Shown here one piece after another: positions 9,472 through 17,206 of a DNA stretch of 64,000 nt. Source of the DNA: Streptomyces sp. NBC_01351 (GTDB lineage: Bacteria; Actinomycetota; Actinomycetes; Streptomycetales; Streptomycetaceae); NCBI RefSeq assembly GCF_036237315.1, contig NZ_CP108356.1, forward strand, positions 5,461,501 to 5,525,500, read 5' to 3'. Position 1 is the stretch's first letter. Every line of letters begins with the position of its first letter. A program made the position numbers and the translations under genes. The notes under the pieces are model-generated. The model worked only from the letters and a program-made list of their open reading frames with translations, was not told where the DNA came from and ran no database searches.

Positions 9472-9557
9472 GGCCGGCTCCCCTTTCTGCGGCTAAACCG
9501 CCGCCGCTCTCGCGGAGGTGGTTGCGCGCCGTGGTGGTTCCTCAATTGATGGCTGAG

Positions 9558-9574
9558 GTCTAAGCGCTTGCTCA
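9558..9574. promoter_or_regulatory. AAGCGCTT-centred operator/promoter-like site
   Basis: The sequence around 9561-9574 contains the 8-bp palindrome AAGCGCTT extended on one side to GCTC, about 90 bp upstream of the acyl-CoA dehydrogenase start. I recall GAGCAAGCGCTTGCTC-like palindromes ahead of actinobacterial acyl-CoA dehydrogenase genes under TetR control; only one half is well matched here. Confidence 0.35.
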
Positions 9575-9576
9575 GA

Positions 9577-11136
9577 CTAAGTTACCGGCGAGTTGTCCTC
9601 ACTGTCCAGAGTGCCGTACACCACGTGACCCGCAGGCACGCCGAGCAGATCCAGCAGCTCGTGGAGGCGGGCGGCGGGCAGCCCCGGGTTGGCCGCCGCG
9701 CCCTCGGCGTGCTCGGGGTCCTCCAGCAGCGGCAGGAGTACGTCGAGGGGCAGCAGGGGGTTGGCGGCGGCTGCCCGTCGTACGAGGGCCTCGGGATCGG
9801 AGAGGAGCCGTACGGGCGGCTCGTCCAGCGTGACGTCGGCGGCGGCCAGCGCGCGGACCTCCGGGTCCTCGTGGCCGAGCAGGTGCCCGAGCCCGGTACG
9901 GGGCAGGTCCGGCAGCGTCAGGAGGTACGGGCGCTCCCCGGGGCGGGAGAGGAAGGTGTCGAGCACGAGCGCGGGCGGCGCGAGGGGGTGGTGGAGGGCC
10001 AGCGCGTGCCGCACCTCCGGATCGGGGTCCGTGATGAGCGGCTCCACCAGCTCCCGCGGCAGCCCCGGGTGCCGGGCGGCCAGCCGGCGCAGGACCGGGT
10101 GCTCGGAGCGGGCGCAGGCGGCGTACCAGTCGGCGTCCAGCTCCGGATCCGGGTACGTGGTGTCCCAGTCGATGAGCGCGTCGATGGCGCGGCACTGGGC
10201 CCAGGTGCGGGGCAGCGGCTGGATCCGGGCCCGCGAACGCACCTTCTCGTCCGGGTCCTCGGCCAGCTCCGCCAGGAGGCCGGGGGTGAGGTCGGCGCGG
10301 GCCGCCACCTGGTTGCGGACCTCGGGATCGGGGTCGCGGGCGAGCCGGGCGACGGCGTCGGCGGGCGTGTGGAGGTTGTGGGCCAGACCGTAGTGGTTGC
10401 GGCCCGCGGCCAGGCAGGCCTCGACCACGGCCCGGGTCACGGGGTAGTTGGCGAGCAGGCCCGCCCTGGCGTGGCAGTCGCGTTCCGGCAGGTCGGCCTC
10501 CATGGCCTCGGCGTCGAGGTACCGGTGCGCCCGGGCCGCGGCCTCGCGCACGCCGGGATCCGGATCCGCGAGGAGGGCCTCGCGCTGCCCGGTTGTGAGG
10601 TGCTTCCACTGGTCGGTCCCGCGGGCGCGGAGTACGGGGTGCGGGTGCTCGGGCAGCCGGAGGCGGAAGGAGAGCGGTATCTGCCGAGAGGACTCCAGTT
10701 CCTGGGCGATCTCGCCGGCGGTGAGCCAGTCGTTGTCCCCCGGTCCGTCCACCGCGGTCAGCAGGGTTTCCAGGACCTCGTCGGGCAGCGGCCGGATCCT
10801 GTGGTGGGTCCTGCGCGGGCCCCCGGCGAGCGTGCCGCGCACCCGACCGTCGGGGTCGTGGACGAGCCGGCCGCGCTGGGCGGGGTCGGCGTGGGGATTG
10901 CGGGCGAAGGCCCGTCGGACCGTGTGCTCGGGGTGGGCGAGCACCGCCTCGACGACGGCCGGGGGCAGGTCGCGCTCCTCGCAGAGGGTCGTCCACGCGG
11001 CGCGCGCGGCCGGGTCGAGGAGTCGGATCAGGACGTCCGGCGGCGCGGCCGGATTGGCGGCGACGCCGCGCAGCTGCTGCTCCCGGAGGGAGTCGGGGAG
11101 CGAGTCCGGGGCGGAACCCGGGCGGGAGGAGGCCAT
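9577..11136 (-). CDS. leucine-rich-repeat-variant (LRV/HEAT-like) protein
   Basis: 519 residues made almost wholly of short alpha-helical repeats with a recurring pattern like 'DPDPEVR…A.r.dLpp.ll..L..D', e.g. LVHDPDGRVRGTLAGG, LARDPDPEVRNQVAARADL, LAEDPDEKVRSRA, LITDPDPEVRHALALHHPL. Roughly 15 units can be counted by eye. This is the LRV solenoid pattern; such proteins usually mediate protein-protein contacts and have no known enzyme activity. No signal peptide or membrane helix. The start is placed at the ATG at 11136 (MASSRPG…), because the longer reading frame adds unstructured, arginine-rich sequence. Role unknown. Confidence 0.8.
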   Translation of the reverse strand: MASSRPGSAPDSLPDSLREQQLRGVAANPAAPPDVLIRLLDPAARAAWTTLCEERDLPPAVVEAVLAHPEHTVRRAFARNPHADPAQRGRLVHDPDGRVRGTLAGGPRRTHHRIRPLPDEVLETLLTAVDGPGDNDWLTAGEIAQELESSRQIPLSFRLRLPEHPHPVLRARGTDQWKHLTTGQREALLADPDPGVREAAARAHRYLDAEAMEADLPERDCHARAGLLANYPVTRAVVEACLAAGRNHYGLAHNLHTPADAVARLARDPDPEVRNQVAARADLTPGLLAELAEDPDEKVRSRARIQPLPRTWAQCRAIDALIDWDTTYPDPELDADWYAACARSEHPVLRRLAARHPGLPRELVEPLITDPDPEVRHALALHHPLAPPALVLDTFLSRPGERPYLLTLPDLPRTGLGHLLGHEDPEVRALAAADVTLDEPPVRLLSDPEALVRRAAAANPLLPLDVLLPLLEDPEHAEGAAANPGLPAARLHELLDLLGVPAGHVVYGTLDSEDNSPVT

Positions 11137-11515
11137 CGGGGCATCTTCGCAGTGATCACGCCTGTCCCGCGAGGGTCGGTGCGTGACCGGGGCCGCGACC
11201 GCGGCCGGCGTCGGATCGGGGTGTCGGAACATCAACGCGACGTGCTGCTGGGCCGCGTCGGTGACCGGAGCCATGTCACGCCGGAGGCCGAGCGGTTGCT
11301 CGCGCCTGTCGCGCCTGTCGCGCCTGCGGGGACCGCCGTGCCTGCGGGGCCCGCCGTGCTCGTCACTCCGAGTGGGGCATGCCCGGTTCGTCGTGGCGGA
11401 GCGCGAACCACAACTCCATGCGGGTGTCCGGGTCGTCGAGCTCCGTGACGTCGTCGAACGCGCCGAGGCCCGCGCCCCCGGAGGGGACGCGGGCCTGAGA
11501 GGGTCGGCAGGGCGG
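11137..11515. other. 379-bp gap holding a decayed copy of the pucR 3' end
   Basis: No intact gene. About 11249-11480 resembles 12070-12260, i.e. the C-terminus and downstream sequence of the PucR gene. On the minus strand a short frame ends in [14 protein letters not shown] before a stop at about 11366-11368, matching the [13 protein letters not shown] end of the real PucR protein. GCGCCTGTC and CCTGCGGGG short tandem repeats occur at about 11300-11350. Confidence 0.6.
11366..11480 (-). pseudogene. remnant of a PucR-type regulator C-terminus
   Basis: A short minus-strand frame translates to a segment ending [24 protein letters not shown] then stop. It is closely similar to the last 20 residues of the intact regulator that ends at 12193. 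Upstream of it the HTH part is absent or unrecognisable, so this is a fragment, not a gene. Confidence 0.55.
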
Positions 11516-12025
11516 TCAGAAGACCACGGTGCCCTCCGGCGGGATCGCGATGTCGCCGAGCTCCTTGAACAGGATGTCGGTGCCGTTCTGCTGGATGTGC
11601 AGGACGACGTCCTCGTAGAAGACCCGGGTCAGGTTGACGGTCCAGTTCCCGTTCGGGCATACGTCCCGCGACGACGGCGCGTCCGGAATCGGGAGGTTCA
11701 CGTTGGTGAAGGTGATCTGGCCGTTGCGCGGGTTGAAGTTCCTCGACGGGCCCACCACGACGTTGAACTCGGTGCCCTGGCCGGGAGCGGTGTTGCCGCC
11801 GCGGTTCACGCAGATGTATTCGGCCTGGACGGATTCCGCCGAGAGGAAGGCACTGGTGGCGCGGTTGCCCAGGCCGGCTGCCTTGCCGGCGCACGTGAGG
11901 CCCGAGGAAAGGGACTTCGTACAGGTGATTGCACCGATGAAGTGTTCGCCTTGAGCGGTGGCGGTCACCGTGCCGGCGGCACTGGCGACGAGCGTGAGGA
12001 GCGCGGTCGCGAGGACGCGTCGCAT
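11516..12025 (-). CDS. small secreted protein of unknown function
   Basis: 169 residues. N-terminal signal peptide (MRRVLATALLTLVASAAGTVTATAQ, cleavage near 23-25), then a mature domain of about 145 residues with four cysteines in two nearby pairs and two single positions (ITCTKS…LTCAGK, EYICVN, RDVCPNG), likely disulphide-bonded outside the cell. The rest looks beta-rich (FNVVVGPSRNF, QITFTNVNL, WTVNLTRVFYEDVVLHIQ). No family recognised. It is flanked on both sides by diverged direct repeats of the pucR 3' region, so it may have arrived by a local duplication or insertion event. The start ATG at 12025 is the only one giving the signal peptide. Confidence 0.75.
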   Translation of the reverse strand: MRRVLATALLTLVASAAGTVTATAQGEHFIGAITCTKSLSSGLTCAGKAAGLGNRATSAFLSAESVQAEYICVNRGGNTAPGQGTEFNVVVGPSRNFNPRNGQITFTNVNLPIPDAPSSRDVCPNGNWTVNLTRVFYEDVVLHIQQNGTDILFKELGDIAIPPEGTVVF

Positions 12026-12192
12026 GAGGTCTCCGTTTCGATGAGGGTGAGACGGGTGGGCGACGGGCGTGCTGGCCGCGTCGGCGACTCAGCCATGTCA
12101 CGACGGCGAAGGAATCATGCGCGGATTGCGGTGTCCGGCGTAGGGATCGTGACGGTGTGGGTGACATCGTCGGCGCGTCCGCGGGAGGTTTC

Positions 12193-13854
12193 TCACGCCC
12201 GTCGGTCCTGGCGGAGTGCGAACCACAGCTCCATGCGGACGTCCGCGTCGTCCAGGTCGCGTCCGAGGAGCGCGGCCGTACGGGCCATGCGCTGGCGGAC
12301 GGTGTTGCGGTGGACGCCGAGGGCGGTGGCGGTGCGGTCCCAGCTGCCGTGGTGGGCCAGCCATGCGCGCAGGGTGTCCCGAAGGACGGGGGAGAGGGGC
12401 GCGAGCAGGGCCTCGGCGTGGGCCCGGGCCTCGGCCTCGCCGACCAGGCCCGCGAAGCCGGCGTCCCGGTGCCGGGCCATCGGGGTGCGGGCCGCCTCGG
12501 CGCGCTCCAGGGCCCGCCCGGCCTGTGCGTCGGCACTGGGCAGGCCTTCGGGTTCCGTCGCGGCGCTCACCCCCAGCCGCCAGCCGGGCTGCGTGCCGGG
12601 CTCCCGGTCGGTGAGCAGCCGGACGACGGGCCCGCGCGGGTCCAGCAGTACGGTGCCCAGCGCGGCGGCGAGGGCCTGCGGGTCGCCGGCGCCGCGGGCG
12701 TGCACCGCGTACCAGGGCCTGGGGGCGAGGGCCCCAGCCGGATCGCCGTCGAGCAGCAGCCGGGTGAGCGCGGCCGCTTCGGTCCCGGCCGGGCGGCTCG
12801 CGGTGAGCAGGCTGAGCAGCACGGCCGCGACGGAGGCGATGGTGTGGTCGCCGGGGGAGCGGGCCGGGGTGGCCACGGCCAGCACGCGACCGCCGCCGGC
12901 GGCGTAGGCGGCGAGGTGCGTACCGCCGAGGGTGTCGGTCGCCGTGGCGACACCCCCGTGCGCAACCCGCCGCGCGAGCGCCCCGACGGCGGCCAGGACC
13001 TCCTCGCCGGGGACGGGGCCGGCGGCGGGCGGGGCGGGCGGGGTCGGGGTGGTTCCGCCGGTGCCGGGCGGGCGCCGGGGCGTCTCCTCGGGCGCCGAAC
13101 GTGGCGAGGGGTCGGAGGGCCGGGCGGGGGTGCGTTCGGCGCCCTGCGGGGACGCCCCGGCACCCACCCGTCCCCGTCGGAACCGGTCTTCGGGGGCCGC
13201 GGTCGCCGGCGCCTCCGGGGCCGGGGTCAGCAGGGCCGCCCAGCCCCCGAGGGTTCCCGCCAGGCGGGTCAGGACGGCCGGGACCGGGTCGGGGCGGGCG
13301 GCGGCCGCCGCCAGGGACTGCTGGGCCTCGGTCACCCGGCGCAGCTCGCGCGTGCGGGCCTGCGCCATCAACCGCCAGACGGCGCGGGCGACCGCCGTGA
13401 ACGGGGTGCGCGGCGGGACCTCCAGCAGCGGCAGCCCGTACAGGTCGCAGGCTTCGACGAGGGCCCGCGGGACGACCTCGTGCACGGGGGTCACCCCGAA
13501 CCCGAGCGCGGCCACCCCGGCCCGCACGAGCCGCTGCACGTACTCCCGGGCCTCCCCGACCCCCTCCGTACCCGCCCTCGCGAGGCCCGCCCCCGCCGTC
13601 AGCAGCAGCTCCCCGCCCAGCAGGTACGGGGACGGGTCCGCCATCTCCGAGGCGTGCACCCCGTGCACGTCCACCTCACCGACGCCGACTCCGATGCCGC
13701 CCCCGACTCCGATGACGACGCCCGCCGGGCCGCCGCCCGCGAGCAGCCTCAGCTCCAGCTCGTCCGCGCCGAGCAACGCGGCGAGCCGCACCGGCTCGGT
13801 CGGCGGAGTGGGTCGCGCGCCTGCCCGCTCCGCATCGCCGGAGGAAGGTCGCAT
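12193..13854 (-). CDS. PucR family transcriptional regulator
   Basis: 553-residue PucR-type activator/repressor. N-terminal purine-catabolism regulatory domain ([18 protein letters not shown]…[28 protein letters not shown]…[14 protein letters not shown]), a variable middle, and the C-terminal PucR HTH ([25 protein letters not shown]) close to the end. ATG 13854 is chosen because GGAG lies 8 bases upstream; an in-frame ATG at 13869 has no ribosome site. The variable middle contains a palindromic R2 repeat (13063-13180) read in frame as [11 protein letters not shown]…PEETPRRPP. Divergent from agmatinase, which it probably controls (inference). Confidence 0.88.
   Translation of the reverse strand: MRPSSGDAERAGARPTPPTEPVRLAALLGADELELRLLAGGGPAGVVIGVGGGIGVGVGEVDVHGVHASEMADPSPYLLGGELLLTAGAGLARAGTEGVGEAREYVQRLVRAGVAALGFGVTPVHEVVPRALVEACDLYGLPLLEVPPRTPFTAVARAVWRLMAQARTRELRRVTEAQQSLAAAAARPDPVPAVLTRLAGTLGGWAALLTPAPEAPATAAPEDRFRRGRVGAGASPQGAERTPARPSDPSPRSAPEETPRRPPGTGGTTPTPPAPPAAGPVPGEEVLAAVGALARRVAHGGVATATDTLGGTHLAAYAAGGGRVLAVATPARSPGDHTIASVAAVLLSLLTASRPAGTEAAALTRLLLDGDPAGALAPRPWYAVHARGAGDPQALAAALGTVLLDPRGPVVRLLTDREPGTQPGWRLGVSAATEPEGLPSADAQAGRALERAEAARTPMARHRDAGFAGLVGEAEARAHAEALLAPLSPVLRDTLRAWLAHHGSWDRTATALGVHRNTVRQRMARTAALLGRDLDDADVRMELWFALRQDRRA
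13063..13180. repeat. R2 palindromic repeat, copy 1, in frame inside pucR-type gene
   Basis: Arms 13077-13100 and 13134-13158 pair as GGGGCGTC-(bulge)-GGGCGCCGAAC with GTTCGGCGCCC-(bulge)-GGACGCCCC around a 33-base loop. Compared with copy 3, the sixth pair of the inner stem is C-G instead of T-A, a compensatory change. It is translated without interruption in the regulator's variable middle. Confidence 0.85.
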
Positions 13855-13863
13855 GGATACTCC

Positions 13864-13898
13864 GTACATTTCAAGGGTGGCCAGTAGATAAAACGTAC
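13864..13898. promoter_or_regulatory. inverted repeat GTACATTT…AAACGTAC between pucR-type gene and agmatinase gene
   Basis: Eight-base arms at 13864-13871 and 13891-13898 match at 7 of 8 positions when one is inverted. The site is in the divergent promoter region just upstream of the regulator's start. Candidate PucR binding site (inference). Confidence 0.4.
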
Positions 13899-13976
13899 AC
13901 TTCGCGCCCCGCGGGTGTCCGCTTACGCTCGAAGGACCGCACCAGCACGACCTGGACCTCCGGAAGGGCACCCCTC

Positions 13977-14942
13977 ATGAGCACGCAGCCGCGCGGCCCC
14001 GTCGACTCCTCCCGCATCCCGCGCTACGCGGGCCCCGCGACCTTCGCCCGGCTGCCCCGCCTCGACGAGGTCGGCGGCAAGGCCGACGTCGCCGTCGTCG
14101 GCGTGCCCTTCGACTCCGGAGTTTCGTACCGCCCCGGCGCCCGCTTCGGCGGCAACGCCATCCGCGAGGCCTCCCGCCTCCTGCGCCCGTACAACCCGGC
14201 GCAGGACGCCTCCCCCTTCGCCCTCGCGCAGGTCGCCGACGCGGGCGACATCGCGGCGAACCCCTTCAACATCAACGAGGCCGTCGACACGATCGAGGCC
14301 GCCGCCGACGAGCTGATCGGCAACGGCTCCCGCCTGATGACCCTCGGCGGCGACCACACCATCGCCCTGCCCCTGCTCCGCTCCGTCGCGAAGAAGCACG
14401 GCCCGGTCGCGCTGCTCCACTTCGACGCGCACCTCGACACCTGGGACACGTACTTCGGCGCCGAGTACACCCACGGCACCCCGTTCCGCCGCGCCGTCGA
14501 AGAGGGCATCCTCGACACCGAGGCGCTGTCCCACGTCGGCACCCGCGGCCCGCTGTACGGCAAGCAGGACCTGGACGACGACGCCAAGATGGGCTTCGGC
14601 ATCGTCACCTCGGCCGACGTCTACCGCCGCGGCGCCGACGAGGTCGCCGACCAGCTGCGCCAGCGCATCGGCGACCGCCCGCTCTACATCTCGATCGACA
14701 TCGACGTGCTCGACCCGGCCCACGCGCCCGGCACCGGCACGCCGGAGGCGGGCGGCATGACCTCCCGCGAGCTGCTGGAGATCATCCGGGGGCTGTCCTC
14801 CTGCAACCTCGTTTCCGCCGACGTGGTCGAGGTGGCCCCGGCGTACGATCACGCCGAGATCACCTCGGTCGCGGCCTCGCACACCGCGTACGAGCTCACC
14901 ACGATCATGAGCCGTCAGATCGCGGCGGCGAAGGCGAAGTAA
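13977..14942 (+). CDS. speB: agmatinase / guanidinobutyrase (ureohydrolase family)
   Basis: Manganese-dependent ureohydrolase releasing urea from a guanidino compound. 321 residues, standard length. Metal ligands are all visible: GGDHT (His127), FDAHLD (Asp150, His152, Asp154) and SIDIDVLDP (Asp241, Asp243), plus the C-terminal [10 protein letters not shown] substrate loop and [12 protein letters not shown]. The ribosome site GGAAGGG precedes ATG 13977. Family members act on agmatine or 4-guanidinobutyrate, and sequence inspection cannot separate these; streptomycetes degrade arginine through 4-guanidinobutyrate, so that substrate is plausible. Followed after 54 bp by a ThDP enzyme, probably in one operon, and divergent from the PucR regulator. 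Confidence 0.9.
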   Translation: MSTQPRGPVDSSRIPRYAGPATFARLPRLDEVGGKADVAVVGVPFDSGVSYRPGARFGGNAIREASRLLRPYNPAQDASPFALAQVADAGDIAANPFNINEAVDTIEAAADELIGNGSRLMTLGGDHTIALPLLRSVAKKHGPVALLHFDAHLDTWDTYFGAEYTHGTPFRRAVEEGILDTEALSHVGTRGPLYGKQDLDDDAKMGFGIVTSADVYRRGADEVADQLRQRIGDRPLYISIDIDVLDPAHAPGTGTPEAGGMTSRELLEIIRGLSSCNLVSADVVEVAPAYDHAEITSVAASHTAYELTTIMSRQIAAAKAK

Positions 14943-14996
14943 GCCGCGAAGCAAGCCGCGAACCAAGCAGCGCGCAGCACGAAGGGCACGTAACAC

Positions 14997-16679
14997 GTGA
15001 CGCACGACCACGACCTGGTTCTCCGTCCCACCGAGGCCCAGACGGCCGCCGCCCTGGCGCCGCCGCCGGGCCGGACGGGCGGGGACCTGGTCGTGGAAAC
15101 GCTGCGCTCGCTCGGCGCTACCACCGTCTTCGGCCTGCCGGGACAGCACGCCCTCGGCCTCTTCGACGCGGTCGGCCGCTCCGACCTCCGTCTCGTCGGG
15201 CTCCGTACGGAGAACAACGCGGCCTTCGCCGCCGACGCGTACGGCCGCCTCACCGGCGAGGCCGTCCCGCTGCTCCTCTCCACCGGGCCGGGCGCGCTCA
15301 TGGCCCTGCCCGCCCTCGCCGAGGCGGCGGCCGCATCGGCCCCCGTCCTGGCGGTCTCCTCCCAGGTCCCGACGCCCGGCCTCGGCGGCGGCCGCCGCGG
15401 CCACCTGCACGAACTGCGCGACCAGTCCGCCTCCTTCCGCGAGGTGGTGAAGTCGGTCCACACGGCCCGCACCCCCTCCCAGATCCCGTCCGTCATCGCG
15501 GAGGCCTGGGAGTCGGCCCTCACGACGCCCCACGGCCCGGTCTGGGTGGAGATCCCGGAGGACGTCCTGCGCGCCGAGACGTTCGTCCCCCAGGTCACGG
15601 GCATGGACGCGACCCCGCACGAACTGGCCCCCCGCCCGGAGCTCACCGCACTGGCCGCGCACTGGCTGTCGAAGGCCGCCCGCCCGGTGATCGTCGCGGG
15701 CGGCGGGGTGGTCCGCGCCGACGCCGCCGGCAAGCTGAAGCAGCTCGCGGAACGCCTGAACGCCCCCGTCGTCACCACCTTCGGTGGCAAGGGCGCCTTC
15801 CCCTGGACGCACCCGCTCTCCCTCCAGTCCTGGCTGGAGGACCGCCACACGACGGACTTCCTGGAGGACGCGGACGTCCTCCTCGTCGTCGGCTCCGGCC
15901 TGGGCGAACTGTCCTCGAACTACCACACGTTCTTCCCCACGGGCCGGGTGATCCAGATCGAGGCCGACCTCGGCAAGCTGGAGTCCAACCACCCCGCCCT
16001 CGGCATCCACGCGGACGCCCGCCTCGCCCTCCAGGCCCTCCTCGAAACGGTGCCGGTCCGCGAGGACCCCGATGCCCCGGAGCGCGTCCGCTCGCTCCTG
16101 GCCGCCGTCGCGGCCCGCCTGGCCACCCAGGACGTGGCCCTGGAGCAGCAGCTCCTGACCTCGATCCGGGCAGCCCTCCCGCCCCGCTCCCCGTCCTTCT
16201 GGGACATGACGATCCTGGCCTACTGGGCCTGGTCGGCCTTCGACCCGAAGCACCCCAACACCATGCACTCGGCCCAGGGCGCGGGCGGCCTCGGCTACGC
16301 CTTCCCGGCGGCCCTCGGCGCGGCCCTCGCCGAGCCGGACACCCCGGTCCTGGCGGTCTCGGGCGACGGCGGCGCGATGTACTCGGTCGCCGAACTGGCC
16401 ACCGCCCGCCAGCACGACCTGGACGTCACCTGGCTGATCGTGGACGACGGCGGCTACGGCATCCTGCGCGAGTACATGACGTCCGCGTTCTCCCGGGCCA
16501 CCGGTACGGAACTCACCCGCCCCGACTTCGTCGCCCTGGCGGAGTCCTTCGGCGTCCCGGCCGCCACCACGACCCCGGAAACCCTGCGGGACGACCTGAA
16601 GAAGTCCCTCGCCACTCCCGGCCCGTCGGTCCTGGTCCTCCCGGCCACCCTCAGGATGTTCGCCCCGACGCACCTCTAG
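14997..16679 (+). CDS. thiamine-diphosphate-dependent enzyme (acetolactate synthase-like)
   Basis: 560 residues with the three-domain ThDP architecture: N-terminal PYR domain (LRSLGATTVFGLPGQHAL, TENNAAFAADAYGRLTG with the catalytic Glu, LSTGPGALMALPALAEA), central domain (PVIVAGGGVVRADA), and C-terminal PP domain with GDGGAMYSVAELATARQ…IVDDGGYG. Acetolactate synthase, benzoylformate decarboxylase and indolepyruvate decarboxylase share this layout. The GTG start at 14997 follows an AAGGG site. Its position behind agmatinase suggests a role with arginine-derived keto acids or amines, but the reaction is not known. The 54-bp spacer repeats AAGCCGCGA-like words. Confidence 0.85.
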   Translation: MTHDHDLVLRPTEAQTAAALAPPPGRTGGDLVVETLRSLGATTVFGLPGQHALGLFDAVGRSDLRLVGLRTENNAAFAADAYGRLTGEAVPLLLSTGPGALMALPALAEAAAASAPVLAVSSQVPTPGLGGGRRGHLHELRDQSASFREVVKSVHTARTPSQIPSVIAEAWESALTTPHGPVWVEIPEDVLRAETFVPQVTGMDATPHELAPRPELTALAAHWLSKAARPVIVAGGGVVRADAAGKLKQLAERLNAPVVTTFGGKGAFPWTHPLSLQSWLEDRHTTDFLEDADVLLVVGSGLGELSSNYHTFFPTGRVIQIEADLGKLESNHPALGIHADARLALQALLETVPVREDPDAPERVRSLLAAVAARLATQDVALEQQLLTSIRAALPPRSPSFWDMTILAYWAWSAFDPKHPNTMHSAQGAGGLGYAFPAALGAALAEPDTPVLAVSGDGGAMYSVAELATARQHDLDVTWLIVDDGGYGILREYMTSAFSRATGTELTRPDFVALAESFGVPAATTTPETLRDDLKKSLATPGPSVLVLPATLRMFAPTHL

Positions 16680-16712
16680 GGGCGGGGCGGGCGGCCCGTC
16701 AGCCCGTCACGC

Positions 16713-17078
16713 TCAGCAGGCCGGGCCCTGCCGGGCCGCCGTCGCGCGCAGGAGATCGCGGAGGAGGCCGAAGTCGATCGACTCCGGCTTGCGGAAGCGC
16801 AGGCAGCCCTTGCCCATGTCGTGACCGGCCAGGGCCTCCGCGAACGCCTCACGGACGTCGGTGCGCATCAGGTAGAAGGAGACGTACTGCTTCTGGCTGG
16901 CGAACGCGATCTCGCCGACGCCGTCCCGCTCGTACACGGGCATCCCGTACGCCATGACCTCCTCGAAGCCCTTCAGCTCCGTCCGGCACAGCTGCCGCAG
17001 CCTGGTCAGGGCCTCCCTGCGGGCCTCGGGGAGCTCCGCCAGATAGCCGTCCACATCGCTCGCGCTGCTCTGCACCAT
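16713..17078 (-). CDS. DUF1801 family protein
   Basis: 121 residues from ATG 17078 (MVQSSASDVDGYLAELPE…). The pattern YLAELPEARREALTRLRQLCR…GFEEVMAYGMPVYERDG…IAFASQKQYVSFYLM is that of the DUF1801/YdhG-like family, a small alpha/beta fold of unknown biochemical role, sometimes linked to intracellular iron handling. No signal peptide. Convergent with the ThDP enzyme gene and divergent from the ABC exporter. Confidence 0.82.
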   Translation of the reverse strand: MVQSSASDVDGYLAELPEARREALTRLRQLCRTELKGFEEVMAYGMPVYERDGVGEIAFASQKQYVSFYLMRTDVREAFAEALAGHDMGKGCLRFRKPESIDFGLLRDLLRATAARQGPAC

Positions 17079-17206
17079 GACCGGATGGTAAATCGGTCCG
17101 GGTGGCAGAGCCGCGCGCAAACCCGTTCGATTGTTGCGGCGGGATGAAATCCGCCGGTCGGGGCGTTGGCGCTTCCGGCAGGACAGGACGAACGGGGAGG
17201 CTCCAC

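Noticed and set aside
13923..16673. A 916-codon open frame antisense to agmatinase and the ThDP enzyme
   Set aside because: Composition typical of an antisense shadow; the plus strand encodes two complete known enzymes.
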